Origin: Hyphomicrobiales bacterium
GTDB taxonomy: Bacteria > Pseudomonadota > Alphaproteobacteria > Rhizobiales > NORP267
Direction: 5' to 3'
NCBI GenBank assembly: GCA_030688605.1
Contig: JAUYJB010000024.1
Coordinates: forward strand, 1-35,912
Length of the DNA: 35,912 nt
Made by a program: the position numbers and the translations under genes. The stretch's first letter is position 1. Every line of letters starts with the position of its first letter. The notes below the pieces were generated by a model. It was not told where the DNA came from and did not search any database. It worked only from the letters and a program-made list of their open reading frames with translations. Below are positions 19,763 through 27,278 of the stretch, piece after piece.

Positions 19763-20817
19763 ACTTCGCCAGCGACAATGCCTATGGGGTGTCGCAGCCG
19801 ATCATCGATGCGCTTCAGCGCGCCAATGTCGGCGCGGTCATCGCCTATGGCGCTGACGATCTCAGCGCCCGTGTGGAGGAGGCTTTTTGCGCGCTGTTCG
19901 AACGGCAGGTAAAGGTGTTTCAATTGGTCACCGGCACGGCCGCCAACGCGCTTTCCATCGCTGTCCATTCGCCGCCCTACGGCGCGGTGCTGTGTCACCA
20001 GGAAAGCCACATCATGGTCGACGAATGCGGAGCGCCGGAATTCTTCTCCGGCGGCGTCAAGCTGGTCGGTCTCGGGGGAGCCGCCGGCAAGCTGACGCCG
20101 GAAACCGTCGCCGAGGCGCTCGCCGGCTTCACCCGCGGCAACCAGCATCAGGTGCAGCCGGCGGTGCTCAGCCTGACTCAGGCGACGGAGGCGGGGACCG
20201 TCTATTCGGTCAAGGAGGTCGCCACGCTCGCGAAACTGGCCCACCGCAACGGGCTTGCGGTGCATATGGACGGGGCGCGGTTTGCCAACGCGGTTGTCGG
20301 CCTCAACGTCACGCCGGCGGAGCTGAGCTGGCGCGCCGGCGTCGATGTATTGTCCTTCGGCGCCACCAAGAACGGCGCCATGGCGGCCGAAGCGGTGGTC
20401 CTGTTCGCTCCCGATCAGGCCGATGCGCTGATGTACCGGCGCAAACGCGCCGGCCACCTGATTTCGAAAAGCCGCTTTGTCGCCGCCCAATTGCTGGCTT
20501 ATCTGGAGGATGACCACTGGCGCGATCTGGCGCGCCGGGCCAATGGTCTGGCCCGCCGGCTCGCCGACGGGATCGAGAGGTCGGGTGCGGCGCGGCTCGC
20601 CTTCCCGGTCGAGGCGAACGAGGTCTTTGCCATTCTGCCGCGCGACCTCGACGCGAAGCTGCGCCAGGCCGGCGCCGTCTATTACAAGTGGCCGGCGAAG
20701 GGACCCAGCGGCAAGAACGCGATCGGTCCGGCCGAGGTCCTGGTCCGCTTCGTTGCCTCCTTCGCCACGCCCGAGAAGGATGTCGAGGGGTTGATCGCCC
20801 TGATCGACGCTTCGTGA
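19759..20817 (+). CDS. ltaE: Low-specificity L-threonine aldolase
   Basis: A 352-residue PLP enzyme of fold type I that splits L-threonine or L-allo-threonine to glycine and acetaldehyde. The Schiff-base lysine is Lys204 in SFGATKNGAM. HMDGARFANA is the conserved PLP Asp block and TGTAANALS the phosphate-binding loop. Length is typical for LtaE. The ATG overlaps the preceding S9 peptidase gene by four bases (ATGA), indicating coupling. Some annotated members act on beta-hydroxyaspartate or phenylserine, so exact specificity is open. It converges on the heat-shock gene with no obvious hairpin terminator between. Confidence 0.94.
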   Translation: MNFASDNAYGVSQPIIDALQRANVGAVIAYGADDLSARVEEAFCALFERQVKVFQLVTGTAANALSIAVHSPPYGAVLCHQESHIMVDECGAPEFFSGGVKLVGLGGAAGKLTPETVAEALAGFTRGNQHQVQPAVLSLTQATEAGTVYSVKEVATLAKLAHRNGLAVHMDGARFANAVVGLNVTPAELSWRAGVDVLSFGATKNGAMAAEAVVLFAPDQADALMYRRKRAGHLISKSRFVAAQLLAYLEDDHWRDLARRANGLARRLADGIERSGAARLAFPVEANEVFAILPRDLDAKLRQAGAVYYKWPAKGPSGKNAIGPAEVLVRFVASFATPEKDVEGLIALIDAS

Positions 20818-20905
20818 CGGCGACCGGAAACGGCGACGGCGCGCCCGCCGATGGCTGACGCGCCGCCGCTCTTGTTGAGGGTCAGGTTCGCGCTTTGGGG
20901 CGCGG

Positions 20906-21367
20906 TCAGGCCGCCTTGCCGATGGCCTTCTTGCCGCCACTGGTGCCGATAGCGATGGTCCGCGGCTTCATGGTCTCGGGCAGCTCACGCTTCAGGTCGA
21001 CATGCAGCAAGCCGTTTTCCAGGCTCGCGCCGACGACCTCGACGTGATCGGCGAGCTGGAAGCGGCGCTCGAAACCACGGGCGGCAATACCCTGATGCAG
21101 GACTTCGCCGCGCTCGGAGGTCTCTTCCTCACGCTTCTCGCCGTGAATGGTCAAGGTGTTTTCCTTGACCTCGATGTTCAGGTCCTGCTCGCGGAACCCG
21201 GCAACCGCCATGGTGATGCGATAGGCGTTCTCGTCGAAGCGCTCAATATTGTAGGGCGGGTAGGATGGAGCCGAAACCTCGTTGAAGCCGACCGAATCGA
21301 GCAACGAGAACAGGCGGTCGAAGCCGACGGTGGAACGATAAAGCGGGCTGAGATCGAATTGACGCAT
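20906..21367 (-). CDS. Small heat-shock protein (Hsp20/IbpA family)
   Basis: A 153-residue ATP-independent chaperone that holds unfolding proteins in large oligomers. The alpha-crystallin domain runs from about 38 to 135, opening with PPYNIERFDENAYRI and closing with the hallmark ASLENGLLHVDLKRELPE. The C-terminal RTIAIG supplies the I-x-I oligomer-docking motif. The ATG at 21367 is fixed by AGGAGG eight bases upstream; the longer upstream open frame is noncoding leader. Expression is probably heat-induced at two levels: an RpoH-type promoter (21462-21490) and a ROSE-like RNA thermometer covering the ribosome binding site. This is the usual rhizobial class of Hsp20. Confidence 0.96.
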   Translation of the reverse strand: MRQFDLSPLYRSTVGFDRLFSLLDSVGFNEVSAPSYPPYNIERFDENAYRITMAVAGFREQDLNIEVKENTLTIHGEKREEETSERGEVLHQGIAARGFERRFQLADHVEVVGASLENGLLHVDLKRELPETMKPRTIAIGTSGGKKAIGKAA

Positions 21368-21373
21368 TGTCAG

Positions 21374-21455
21374 GTCCTCCTTAGAAGCGACATGTCTTGG
21401 CCCGCCGACGAGGGCCGGGCCGATCAATGCGCACACCCGTTCTCCGGCGTGTGCG
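21374..21455 (-). promoter_or_regulatory. ROSE-like RNA thermometer in hsp20 leader
   Basis: The leader folds into successive hairpins. The last (21374-21391) reads GUCGCUUC-UAA-GGAGGAC: all seven 3' bases pair with the 5' arm, leaving a single bulged G opposite the Shine-Dalgarno. The conserved ROSE motif U[U/C]GCU appears as UCGCU. Upstream are a hairpin at 21399-21421 (GGCCCG/CGGGCC) and a long stem around 21425-21461 whose first bases may lie before the transcript start. ROSE elements block translation of rhizobial small heat-shock genes at low temperature and melt on heating. Pairing is seen by eye; melting is inferred from the family. Confidence 0.8.
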
Positions 21456-21461
21456 CCATTG

Positions 21462-21490
21462 ATGTAGGAACGGGGCTTTGCGTCGTCAAG
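21462..21490 (-). promoter_or_regulatory. RpoH (sigma-32) type heat-shock promoter
   Basis: On the minus strand CTTG (21487-21490) is followed by 18 bases and CCTACAT (21462-21468). The alphaproteobacterial RpoH consensus is CTTG-N17/18-CYTATNT, so there is one mismatch. The predicted transcript start, near 21455, gives a leader of about 88 bases. Confidence 0.7.
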
Positions 21491-21679
21491 TCCACGTAAC
21501 CCATTAAAATCATTCAGCAAAAAGTTTAAGCCTGTCGCCTTACGATGCCACCGCTGCGCCTGAATGGCAAATGAACGCGCCGTTCCGGTCCGGTTCAGCC
21601 GGTAGGTGTCATGGTCGTGCGCAGTCGGGATGGCCCCGTTATGGGGCTTGAGCCCGGAGACAAGCAAAGGAGACGAGCC

Positions 21680-22069
21680 ATGACCTTCAAGACAACAATC
21701 ATCGCCGCCGGCGCCCTGGTTGCGGCAAGTGCCGCCGCGGTTCCTGCGGCCCAGGCAGGGCGGGTGGATTTCAGCTTCCGTGTTGCCACGCCGCACGCCA
21801 GCATCCACTTCAACCCCGGCTATCGCGGCCCCTCTTGGCATCGCCAAACGCTGTCGCCGCCCGAGGTCCGCCGTGTGCTGCGGAAACGCGGCTACCGCCA
21901 GATCCGCTTCCTCGACAGGCGCGCTCCGGTCTATGTCGTGCGCGCGGTCGCCTATAACCGCCGCGCCTACACGGTCAAGGTGAGCGCTTATAATGGCCAG
22001 ATCATCGCCCAGCAAGCTGTCGACGGCCGCCGCCATTTCGGCGGACAGCGTGGCGGCGGGCGTTACTAG
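21680..22069 (+). CDS. Small secreted basic PepSY-like protein
   Basis: A 129-residue exported protein. The signal peptide (1-24) ends AAQA. The mature protein is Arg-rich. Its second half has a beta-alpha-beta pattern resembling a PepSY domain: SPPEVRRVLRKRGYRQIRFL, then PVYVVRAVAYN and VKVSAYNGQII. The C-terminus is Gly/Arg-rich (GGQRGGGRY). PepSY domains can inhibit proteases or serve as periplasmic modules; the function here is unknown. The start ATG is fixed by AAAGGAG eight bases upstream, so the longer upstream frame is not coding. It is divergent from the heat-shock gene and followed by a GC-rich hairpin. Confidence 0.85.
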   Translation: MTFKTTIIAAGALVAASAAAVPAAQAGRVDFSFRVATPHASIHFNPGYRGPSWHRQTLSPPEVRRVLRKRGYRQIRFLDRRAPVYVVRAVAYNRRAYTVKVSAYNGQIIAQQAVDGRRHFGGQRGGGRY

Positions 22070-22106
22070 AACTTGTCCAGACGCGCAGTCCCTGCGACGA
22101 ACCGCA

Positions 22107-22130
22107 TCGACGGCGCCACGGCGCCGTCGA
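22107..22130. terminator. Near-perfect GC-rich palindrome
   Basis: TCGACGGCGCC and GGCGCCGTCGA form an 11-bp perfect stem with only AC between them, about 40 bp after the stop of the small secreted protein. There is no T-run, so it may be a factor-dependent or weak terminator, or an mRNA-end stabilising hairpin. Confidence 0.4.
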
Positions 22131-22248
22131 CCGCATCTTGTCCGATGCCGCGGAGCGGATTGATTTGAGCTGACGGTGCGGGCTGATATAAGGCGATGCC
22201 CCGGCTTGACAGGGAACCACTCCAGGCACCCAACCGCTGCACGACTTC

Positions 22249-23214
22249 ATGGATCTGATTGCGACAACGGACAATCCGATTCCCGAGGGTGCCGACACGG
22301 GCTTTTTCGCCGGGGTGGGGAACCTGCCGATCCGCTATGCGACCTGGCGTCCCAGGGGCCTGCAGCTCAAAGGCACGGTCTGCCTTTTCAATGGCCGCGG
22401 CGAGTGCATCGAAGAATATTTCGAGACGATTTCCGATTTGCTGAAGCGCAAATTCGCCGTCGCCACCATGGATTGGCGCGGCCAGGGCGGCTCCGGGCGG
22501 ATGCTCGCCAATTCGCGCAAAGGATTCGTCGACAGTTTTGAGGATTACGACGCCGACATGGCGACCTTCATGCACCAGACCGTGCTGCCCGACTGCCCGG
22601 CGCCGTATTTCGGTTTCGGTCATTCCACCGGCGCGCACATTCTGCTGCGCGCGGCGCGCACGCGCTCGGCATGGTTCGAACGTATGGTTCTGGTTTCGCC
22701 GCTGATCGAGCTGGGTCCCCGCTTGCTGGCGCAATCGGTCCTGTGCCCGCTCGCCGAGGTGCTAACCTTCGTGGGGTTCGGCGCGGCGTATGTTCCAGGC
22801 GGCGGCGATTCGCCGTTGGAAAGCACACCGCTGCGCAAGAGCCTGTTGACCACGGATCCGGTCCGTCACGCCCGCAATGCCAAGATCGTGGAAGAGGCGC
22901 CGCAACTGGCGCTCGGCAGCCCGACCATCCAATGGGTTTTCGCCGCCTGCCGTTCGATGGCCGAGCTTGCCCGGCCGGAATTTCCGAGCACAATCAATAT
23001 CCCGCTCATCATCTTCGCCGGCAGCGGCGACAGGGTCGTCTCGATCCGCGCCATGGAGCGCCTAGCGCAACAGCTCAGGACCGGATCATTGTTGTTGATC
23101 AACGGCGCGCGGCACGAGATTCTGATGGAGCGCAATCCGATCCGCAACGAGTTCTGGGCCGCTTTCGACGCCTTCATACCGGGCACGCCGGTGTTTGCGC
23201 ACGCGCGCGGCTAG
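22249..23214 (+). CDS. Alpha/beta hydrolase, lysophospholipase (PldB-like)
   Basis: A 321-residue serine hydrolase. The nucleophile is Ser126 in GFGHSTGAH, the acid Asp261 in AGSGDRVVS, and the base His289 in NGARHEIL. FNGRGECIEEYFE and DWRGQGGS match the monoglyceride lipase/lysophospholipase L2 subfamily. These cleave acyl chains from lysophospholipids or monoglycerides; the true substrate is not visible. No signal peptide is seen. The start lacks a clear Shine-Dalgarno sequence. It converges with the PodJ-like gene 27 bp away. Confidence 0.9.
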   Translation: MDLIATTDNPIPEGADTGFFAGVGNLPIRYATWRPRGLQLKGTVCLFNGRGECIEEYFETISDLLKRKFAVATMDWRGQGGSGRMLANSRKGFVDSFEDYDADMATFMHQTVLPDCPAPYFGFGHSTGAHILLRAARTRSAWFERMVLVSPLIELGPRLLAQSVLCPLAEVLTFVGFGAAYVPGGGDSPLESTPLRKSLLTTDPVRHARNAKIVEEAPQLALGSPTIQWVFAACRSMAELARPEFPSTINIPLIIFAGSGDRVVSIRAMERLAQQLRTGSLLLINGARHEILMERNPIRNEFWAAFDAFIPGTPVFAHARG

Positions 23215-23241
23215 GGATCCACCAATCTCGATCGGAAAGGC

Positions 23242-26200
23242 TTAGCTGGAGCTCTGCTGCAGCATGCGGAGCAAGGCCGGGGTCAACGCGCCGGTCGGCT
23301 CCAGTCCGGCGTCCCGCTGGAAGCTTTCGATAGCCCTCTTCGTATTTGGTCCCCACTGTCCGTCCACCGGGCCCGGCTCGTAGCCGAGGTCGGTGAGCAG
23401 CTTCTGCGCGTTGCGGACAATGTCCGCGCCCGGATCGGCGGACGGCGCCTCCTGAAGCTCCACCGCCCAGCCGTCATTGGGCAGCCGCACGGCGTTGGCT
23501 TCCGGGTCCATCCGCTGTGCCTTCCAGGTCTGCGCCGCGAGTTTGGTGGCGGCGAGCGCCTGCGCGTCGAGCTTGCCGGAGACCGCATCGCGGCGAAGGC
23601 CGGCGTCCTTGTCGCCGCGACCGGCGAGGATGGAGAACCATTTATAGGATTCGGAGAAATTCTGCGGAACGCCCAGGCCGCGCGCATAGAGAATGCCGAG
23701 ATTATACTGGCTATCGGCAAGGTCGAGCTCGGCGGCAGCCCGGAACCAGCGCGCCGCGGCCTCGAAGTTCGGCGGGCCGTCGATTCCGTCGGCATAAAGC
23801 ACCGCCAGATTGTGCATCGCCTTGCGGTTGCCCCGGGCGGCGGCCCGCTCATACCAGATGCGCGCGGCATCGCGATCCTGGGCGACGCCGGTGCCCTTCT
23901 CATAAAGCGAGCCGAGCCGATATTGTGCAGGCGCCAGGCCGCCTGCCGCCGCGCGGCGGTACCAGACCGCCGCCGCGGCCGGATCGGCCTTCATGCCGCG
24001 GCCTTCCGCCAGCCAGCTCGCCACCTCGAACTGGGCAATGGGGTTGCCGCCGATGGCGGCCTGACGCAAGGCCGCCGAACCGATCTTCTCGGAAAGCTCG
24101 GGCGGATCGTCGACATCGGCCACCAGGGGCGCCGGTGCGCGTTCGCGCGCAGTGGGGATCGTCAGCGCCGCGGATCGGGTCTCCGCCGCCGGCGGCGATT
24201 CGGCTTGCTCTGCCGCCACCTCTTCACTCTTCGGCATCGCGCTTTCGCCGACCGAGACGAGAGTGCCGGTGGAAAGCTCGTCCAAAACGGCGTGCTGGGG
24301 CAAATCCGGGAGATCAAGCGCGCCGCCGTCGATCGGGGCGCCGGGCGAGGGGGGGTCATTCGACGGCGGTGCTTCCGGAAGGGCGGAATCGCCGGCGTCC
24401 GGGGCGGTCTCATCGACGGCCGCCGGCTCGTTCTGGCTGCTTTCCGCCGGCAACGGGAGCATGTCGTCCGAGCGCTTCTTGAGCAGATTGTAAATCTCGA
24501 TCGAGCCGGCCAGCAGCATCACCGCGACCACGGCCAAGACGATCGGCTTGCGGGCGGCGGGACGTCCGAGCGCCATGCCCGCGGGCTGCTTGCGTTCAGG
24601 GAGCGCGGCGCTGTCGCGTTCTGCGTCCTTGTTGCTGTCTACCTCGCCACGGCCGTGGCGTGAGAGCGGAATGCGCAGGCGGTACTTGAGGCTCAGACGG
24701 CCAAGTGGATTTGTCTTGCCTTGTTGGGCGGCGGCTTCGGCGGCCCGCCGCGCAGCGGCGAGAAGCTCGTTGGTGGTGCGGGCGCCGCGCAGGGAGGCCG
24801 TCACGTCTCCGGTAGCCACGCCGCCGGGCGGAGCGGCGGCCGCCGGAGTGGCGGCGGCCAGCGCGTCCTCGGATCTTGTCGTGACAGCGTCCGTGCCGGC
24901 GGGAGCTGCGTATCGCTCCTCCCGCGGACGCGCCTGCACGCTGAGATCCGACAATATCGATGACGGCGGCCCCGATCCGGGCTCGCGCGGAAGGTTCGAT
25001 TCTTCCGACGTTTCGTCGGTTTCATCGACCTGCAAAGTTTCTTCGGCCGCGTCTTCCGCGTTGCCGAGCGCTTCTTCGGATGCGTGCGCCTCGGCGGCGT
25101 CGGCGGGCGGCTTGCCCAGGGGGGGCAGGCGCAGCTTGGCCAAATCGTCCGGCAAGCGCGGTTGCTCGATCCTGGCGGCCTCGCCTTCGCCGGAGGCGGC
25201 CGCCGCGGCGGGCGGCTCGAAGCGCGGCTCGACGCGCTGCGCTACCGGCCCCGTGTCGCGCGCCATCGCCCCATCGCGGCGCCGGCCCTCGACGCTCGAC
25301 AGCCGTTCGGCGATGTCACGCAGCGTCGTCTGCACCGCCTCGAAGGCGGTCGCGATCTTGCGGTCCGATGCATCGAAGTCATTACGCAGGTCTAGCAGGC
25401 TCCCCTGCAGAATTTCGACGACACGCGCGTCTCCGGCGCTCTCAGCGCCGGGTTCGGCCGTTGCGGCCGTCTCCAAATAGCCGCGTGCGGCCTCCCGCGC
25501 CGCTTGCACGGCCGCGTCCTGGGCGTTGCGAATGGCCTCTTGGGCGGCTTGTCGCGCCGCCTCGCCGACTGCCTCGCTGACCGCGTCGCTGGCGGCCTCG
25601 GCGGCGGCGAAGCGCGCCGCGTCGGTCATCGCTTGGCGGCTTGCTTCGAGCTGCTCGAGCAGGGCGGCGAATTGCCGCTCCAGCGCCTTCGATGTGTCGT
25701 ATCGGGCGGTGGCCACGCTGTGCAGGCTTTGCTCGACGGCATCGATGCGCCCGGTGAGCTCGGCGAGCGGCGGCGTGGGCGAATCCAGTTCACTGAAGCG
25801 CGCCTCGGTGGCTTCGATCCGGCGTGTCAGCTCGGCGATATGCTGGGTGAAGCCCGGATCCCCGGGCGCCGGATCCCGCGCTTCCAGCGCGTCGACCTTG
25901 TTCGACAATTCGCCGACGAGCTCACGCAGCTCGGCGAGTTCGGCCGGCGGCGATGGTTCGGACATCGAGGATTGCAGGCTGTGCGCCAAGTCTGCGAAGC
26001 GCTCGGATAAGCGTTCCGGGGCCTGCCCGGTTTGAAGGGCGTCTTCCGGATAGGTATCGTCGGTCAGCGGACCCGCCTCTTGCGGCCTGGTCAACTCCTG
26101 GATCTTGGCGGCGAGAGCGGCGAGTCGCTGCTCGATGAGGGCTGCGTCCGGATACTGAATTTCCGATTGGATTGCCTCGAACCTGTCGGCCAATGCATCG

Positions 26201-26496
26201 ATGCGGTCCTCGATGCGGGCGATGGCGCCGCGCGCGTCCTCGCCGCCCTCGCCGGCCGGGCCGATGTCGGTGCGCGCGGCAATTTCGTGCATCTGCGACT
26301 GCAACTGCCGCAAGGCGTCGGCGTTGCGCCGGTCGGACACCTCAAGATGTTGAATGATGGCCCGGATGGTCCGTTCGATGACCTCGATGGCGTCGGCGCC
26401 CTCGAACTCGTCGACGTGCGCGGGATCGCGGACTTCCGCCGAAGCCTCTATATCGGGCTCGATTCCCAAGAGGTTCGAACGAATTGCTGGCGTCAT
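23242..26496 (-). CDS. podJ: PodJ-like polar localization factor
   Basis: A 1084-residue inner-membrane protein. Residues 1-400 are acidic with long coiled-coil stretches (repeated heptads, an Ala-rich segment near 285-350). About 400-645 is a low-complexity Pro/Glu linker. A single membrane segment lies near 645-668 (IVLAVVAVMLLAGSIEIY). The periplasmic part has Sel1 repeats (about 815-955; ADPAAAAVWYRRAAAGG, AQYRLGSLYEKG) and ends with a peptidoglycan-binding domain (about 1025-1080; LGYEPGPVDGQWGPNTKRAI). This order matches PodJ, which in Caulobacter marks the cell pole and supports pili and holdfast and in Rhizobiales helps define the growth pole. The architecture is clear; orthology is likely but not proven. 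It converges on a hydrolase gene. Confidence 0.85.
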   Translation of the reverse strand: MTPAIRSNLLGIEPDIEASAEVRDPAHVDEFEGADAIEVIERTIRAIIQHLEVSDRRNADALRQLQSQMHEIAARTDIGPAGEGGEDARGAIARIEDRIDALADRFEAIQSEIQYPDAALIEQRLAALAAKIQELTRPQEAGPLTDDTYPEDALQTGQAPERLSERFADLAHSLQSSMSEPSPPAELAELRELVGELSNKVDALEARDPAPGDPGFTQHIAELTRRIEATEARFSELDSPTPPLAELTGRIDAVEQSLHSVATARYDTSKALERQFAALLEQLEASRQAMTDAARFAAAEAASDAVSEAVGEAARQAAQEAIRNAQDAAVQAAREAARGYLETAATAEPGAESAGDARVVEILQGSLLDLRNDFDASDRKIATAFEAVQTTLRDIAERLSSVEGRRRDGAMARDTGPVAQRVEPRFEPPAAAAASGEGEAARIEQPRLPDDLAKLRLPPLGKPPADAAEAHASEEALGNAEDAAEETLQVDETDETSEESNLPREPGSGPPSSILSDLSVQARPREERYAAPAGTDAVTTRSEDALAAATPAAAAPPGGVATGDVTASLRGARTTNELLAAARRAAEAAAQQGKTNPLGRLSLKYRLRIPLSRHGRGEVDSNKDAERDSAALPERKQPAGMALGRPAARKPIVLAVVAVMLLAGSIEIYNLLKKRSDDMLPLPAESSQNEPAAVDETAPDAGDSALPEAPPSNDPPSPGAPIDGGALDLPDLPQHAVLDELSTGTLVSVGESAMPKSEEVAAEQAESPPAAETRSAALTIPTARERAPAPLVADVDDPPELSEKIGSAALRQAAIGGNPIAQFEVASWLAEGRGMKADPAAAAVWYRRAAAGGLAPAQYRLGSLYEKGTGVAQDRDAARIWYERAAARGNRKAMHNLAVLYADGIDGPPNFEAAARWFRAAAELDLADSQYNLGILYARGLGVPQNFSESYKWFSILAGRGDKDAGLRRDAVSGKLDAQALAATKLAAQTWKAQRMDPEANAVRLPNDGWAVELQEAPSADPGADIVRNAQKLLTDLGYEPGPVDGQWGPNTKRAIESFQRDAGLEPTGALTPALLRMLQQSSS

Positions 26497-26770
26497 TGCC
26501 GCCGCTCAGCCTTCCATATCCACGTGGAAAATGCCGACGATCCAAGCCAAGAAACCGCTCCACGCTCATGAATGGGTCGAGGCCCTCGGGCACGCGTCTG
26601 GCCGCGCATGCCCGTCGCAACCTATTCAACTCAGAGTAAATGTTCAGTTAAGTTCGCCGTGGCCGTTTCCGATCGAGCGCCAAGCCGTCGGCGACGGCGA
26701 ATGCCGGATTGTCGGGCGTCGCATTCGCGCGCGGGCGCTGATATGCTTGTCGGAACCGAGCCGGAACGAC

Positions 26771-27169
26771 ATGGACCCGCGGATGCGCCGCATGGAAGGC
26801 TTCTCGATCGGAGAACTGGCGCGCGAATTCGGCGTCACGCTTCGCACCCTGCGCTTCTATGAGGACAAGGAACTGCTGCATCCGCATCGGCGCGGCCAGT
26901 CGCGGATCTATTCGCGGCGCGACCGCGCCCGTCTCAAGCTCATCCTGATGGGCAAACGGGTCGGCTTCTCGCTCGGCGAGATTCGCGACATGCTCGAGCT
27001 GTACGATTTGAAGGGGGCTCAGGTCACGCAACTGAAACATGCGGCCGAGACGTTTCGGGCACAAATTGACAGCCTCAGGATGCGACGGGACCACATCGAC
27101 GAAGCCATCAGCGACCTGACCCGGACCTATGAGATCGTGACCGGGATGCTGAAGGAGCGGGAGGGGTAG
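26771..27169 (+). CDS. MerR-family transcriptional regulator (LiuR-like)
   Basis: A 132-residue regulator. The MerR helix-turn-helix with wing spans about 9-75 (FSIGELAREFGVTLRTLRF, then YEDKELLHPHRRGQSRIYSR). A coiled-coil dimerisation helix follows (about 85-130). No metal-binding cysteines are present, so it is not a metal sensor. Small MerR proteins beside acyl-CoA genes include LiuR, which controls branched-chain amino-acid and acyl-CoA degradation in proteobacteria. It sits directly upstream of an acyl-CoA dehydrogenase on the same strand, with a symmetric candidate operator between. The start ATG at 26771 is chosen; ATGs at 26783 and 26792 are in frame. The open frame further upstream overlaps podJ and is not coding. 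Confidence 0.88.
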   Translation: MDPRMRRMEGFSIGELAREFGVTLRTLRFYEDKELLHPHRRGQSRIYSRRDRARLKLILMGKRVGFSLGEIRDMLELYDLKGAQVTQLKHAAETFRAQIDSLRMRRDHIDEAISDLTRTYEIVTGMLKEREG

Positions 27170-27194
27170 ACTCGTGGTCAAGGGCCATCGTTGG

Positions 27195-27210
27195 CTCGCG
27201 TAGACGTAAG
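27195..27210. promoter_or_regulatory. Candidate MerR/LiuR operator
   Basis: The 16-bp site fits CTnnCGTnnACGnnAG, with every specified base symmetric. It resembles the TTACGTnnACGTAA-like sites of LiuR-type regulators (recalled). It lies between the regulator and the acyl-CoA dehydrogenase gene, 69 bp before the latter's start, as expected for local control. Confidence 0.45.
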
Positions 27211-27278
27211 CGCATGATCTAACCTGAACGCAAAGCGGACGCGGCAGCAAAGGGACGAGTCGGAGGAGGTCACGCGCC

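Noticed and set aside
20906..22036. Extended 376-residue reading of the heat-shock gene
   Set aside because: The strong AGGAGG before 21367 and the promoter and thermometer show that the upstream part is leader.
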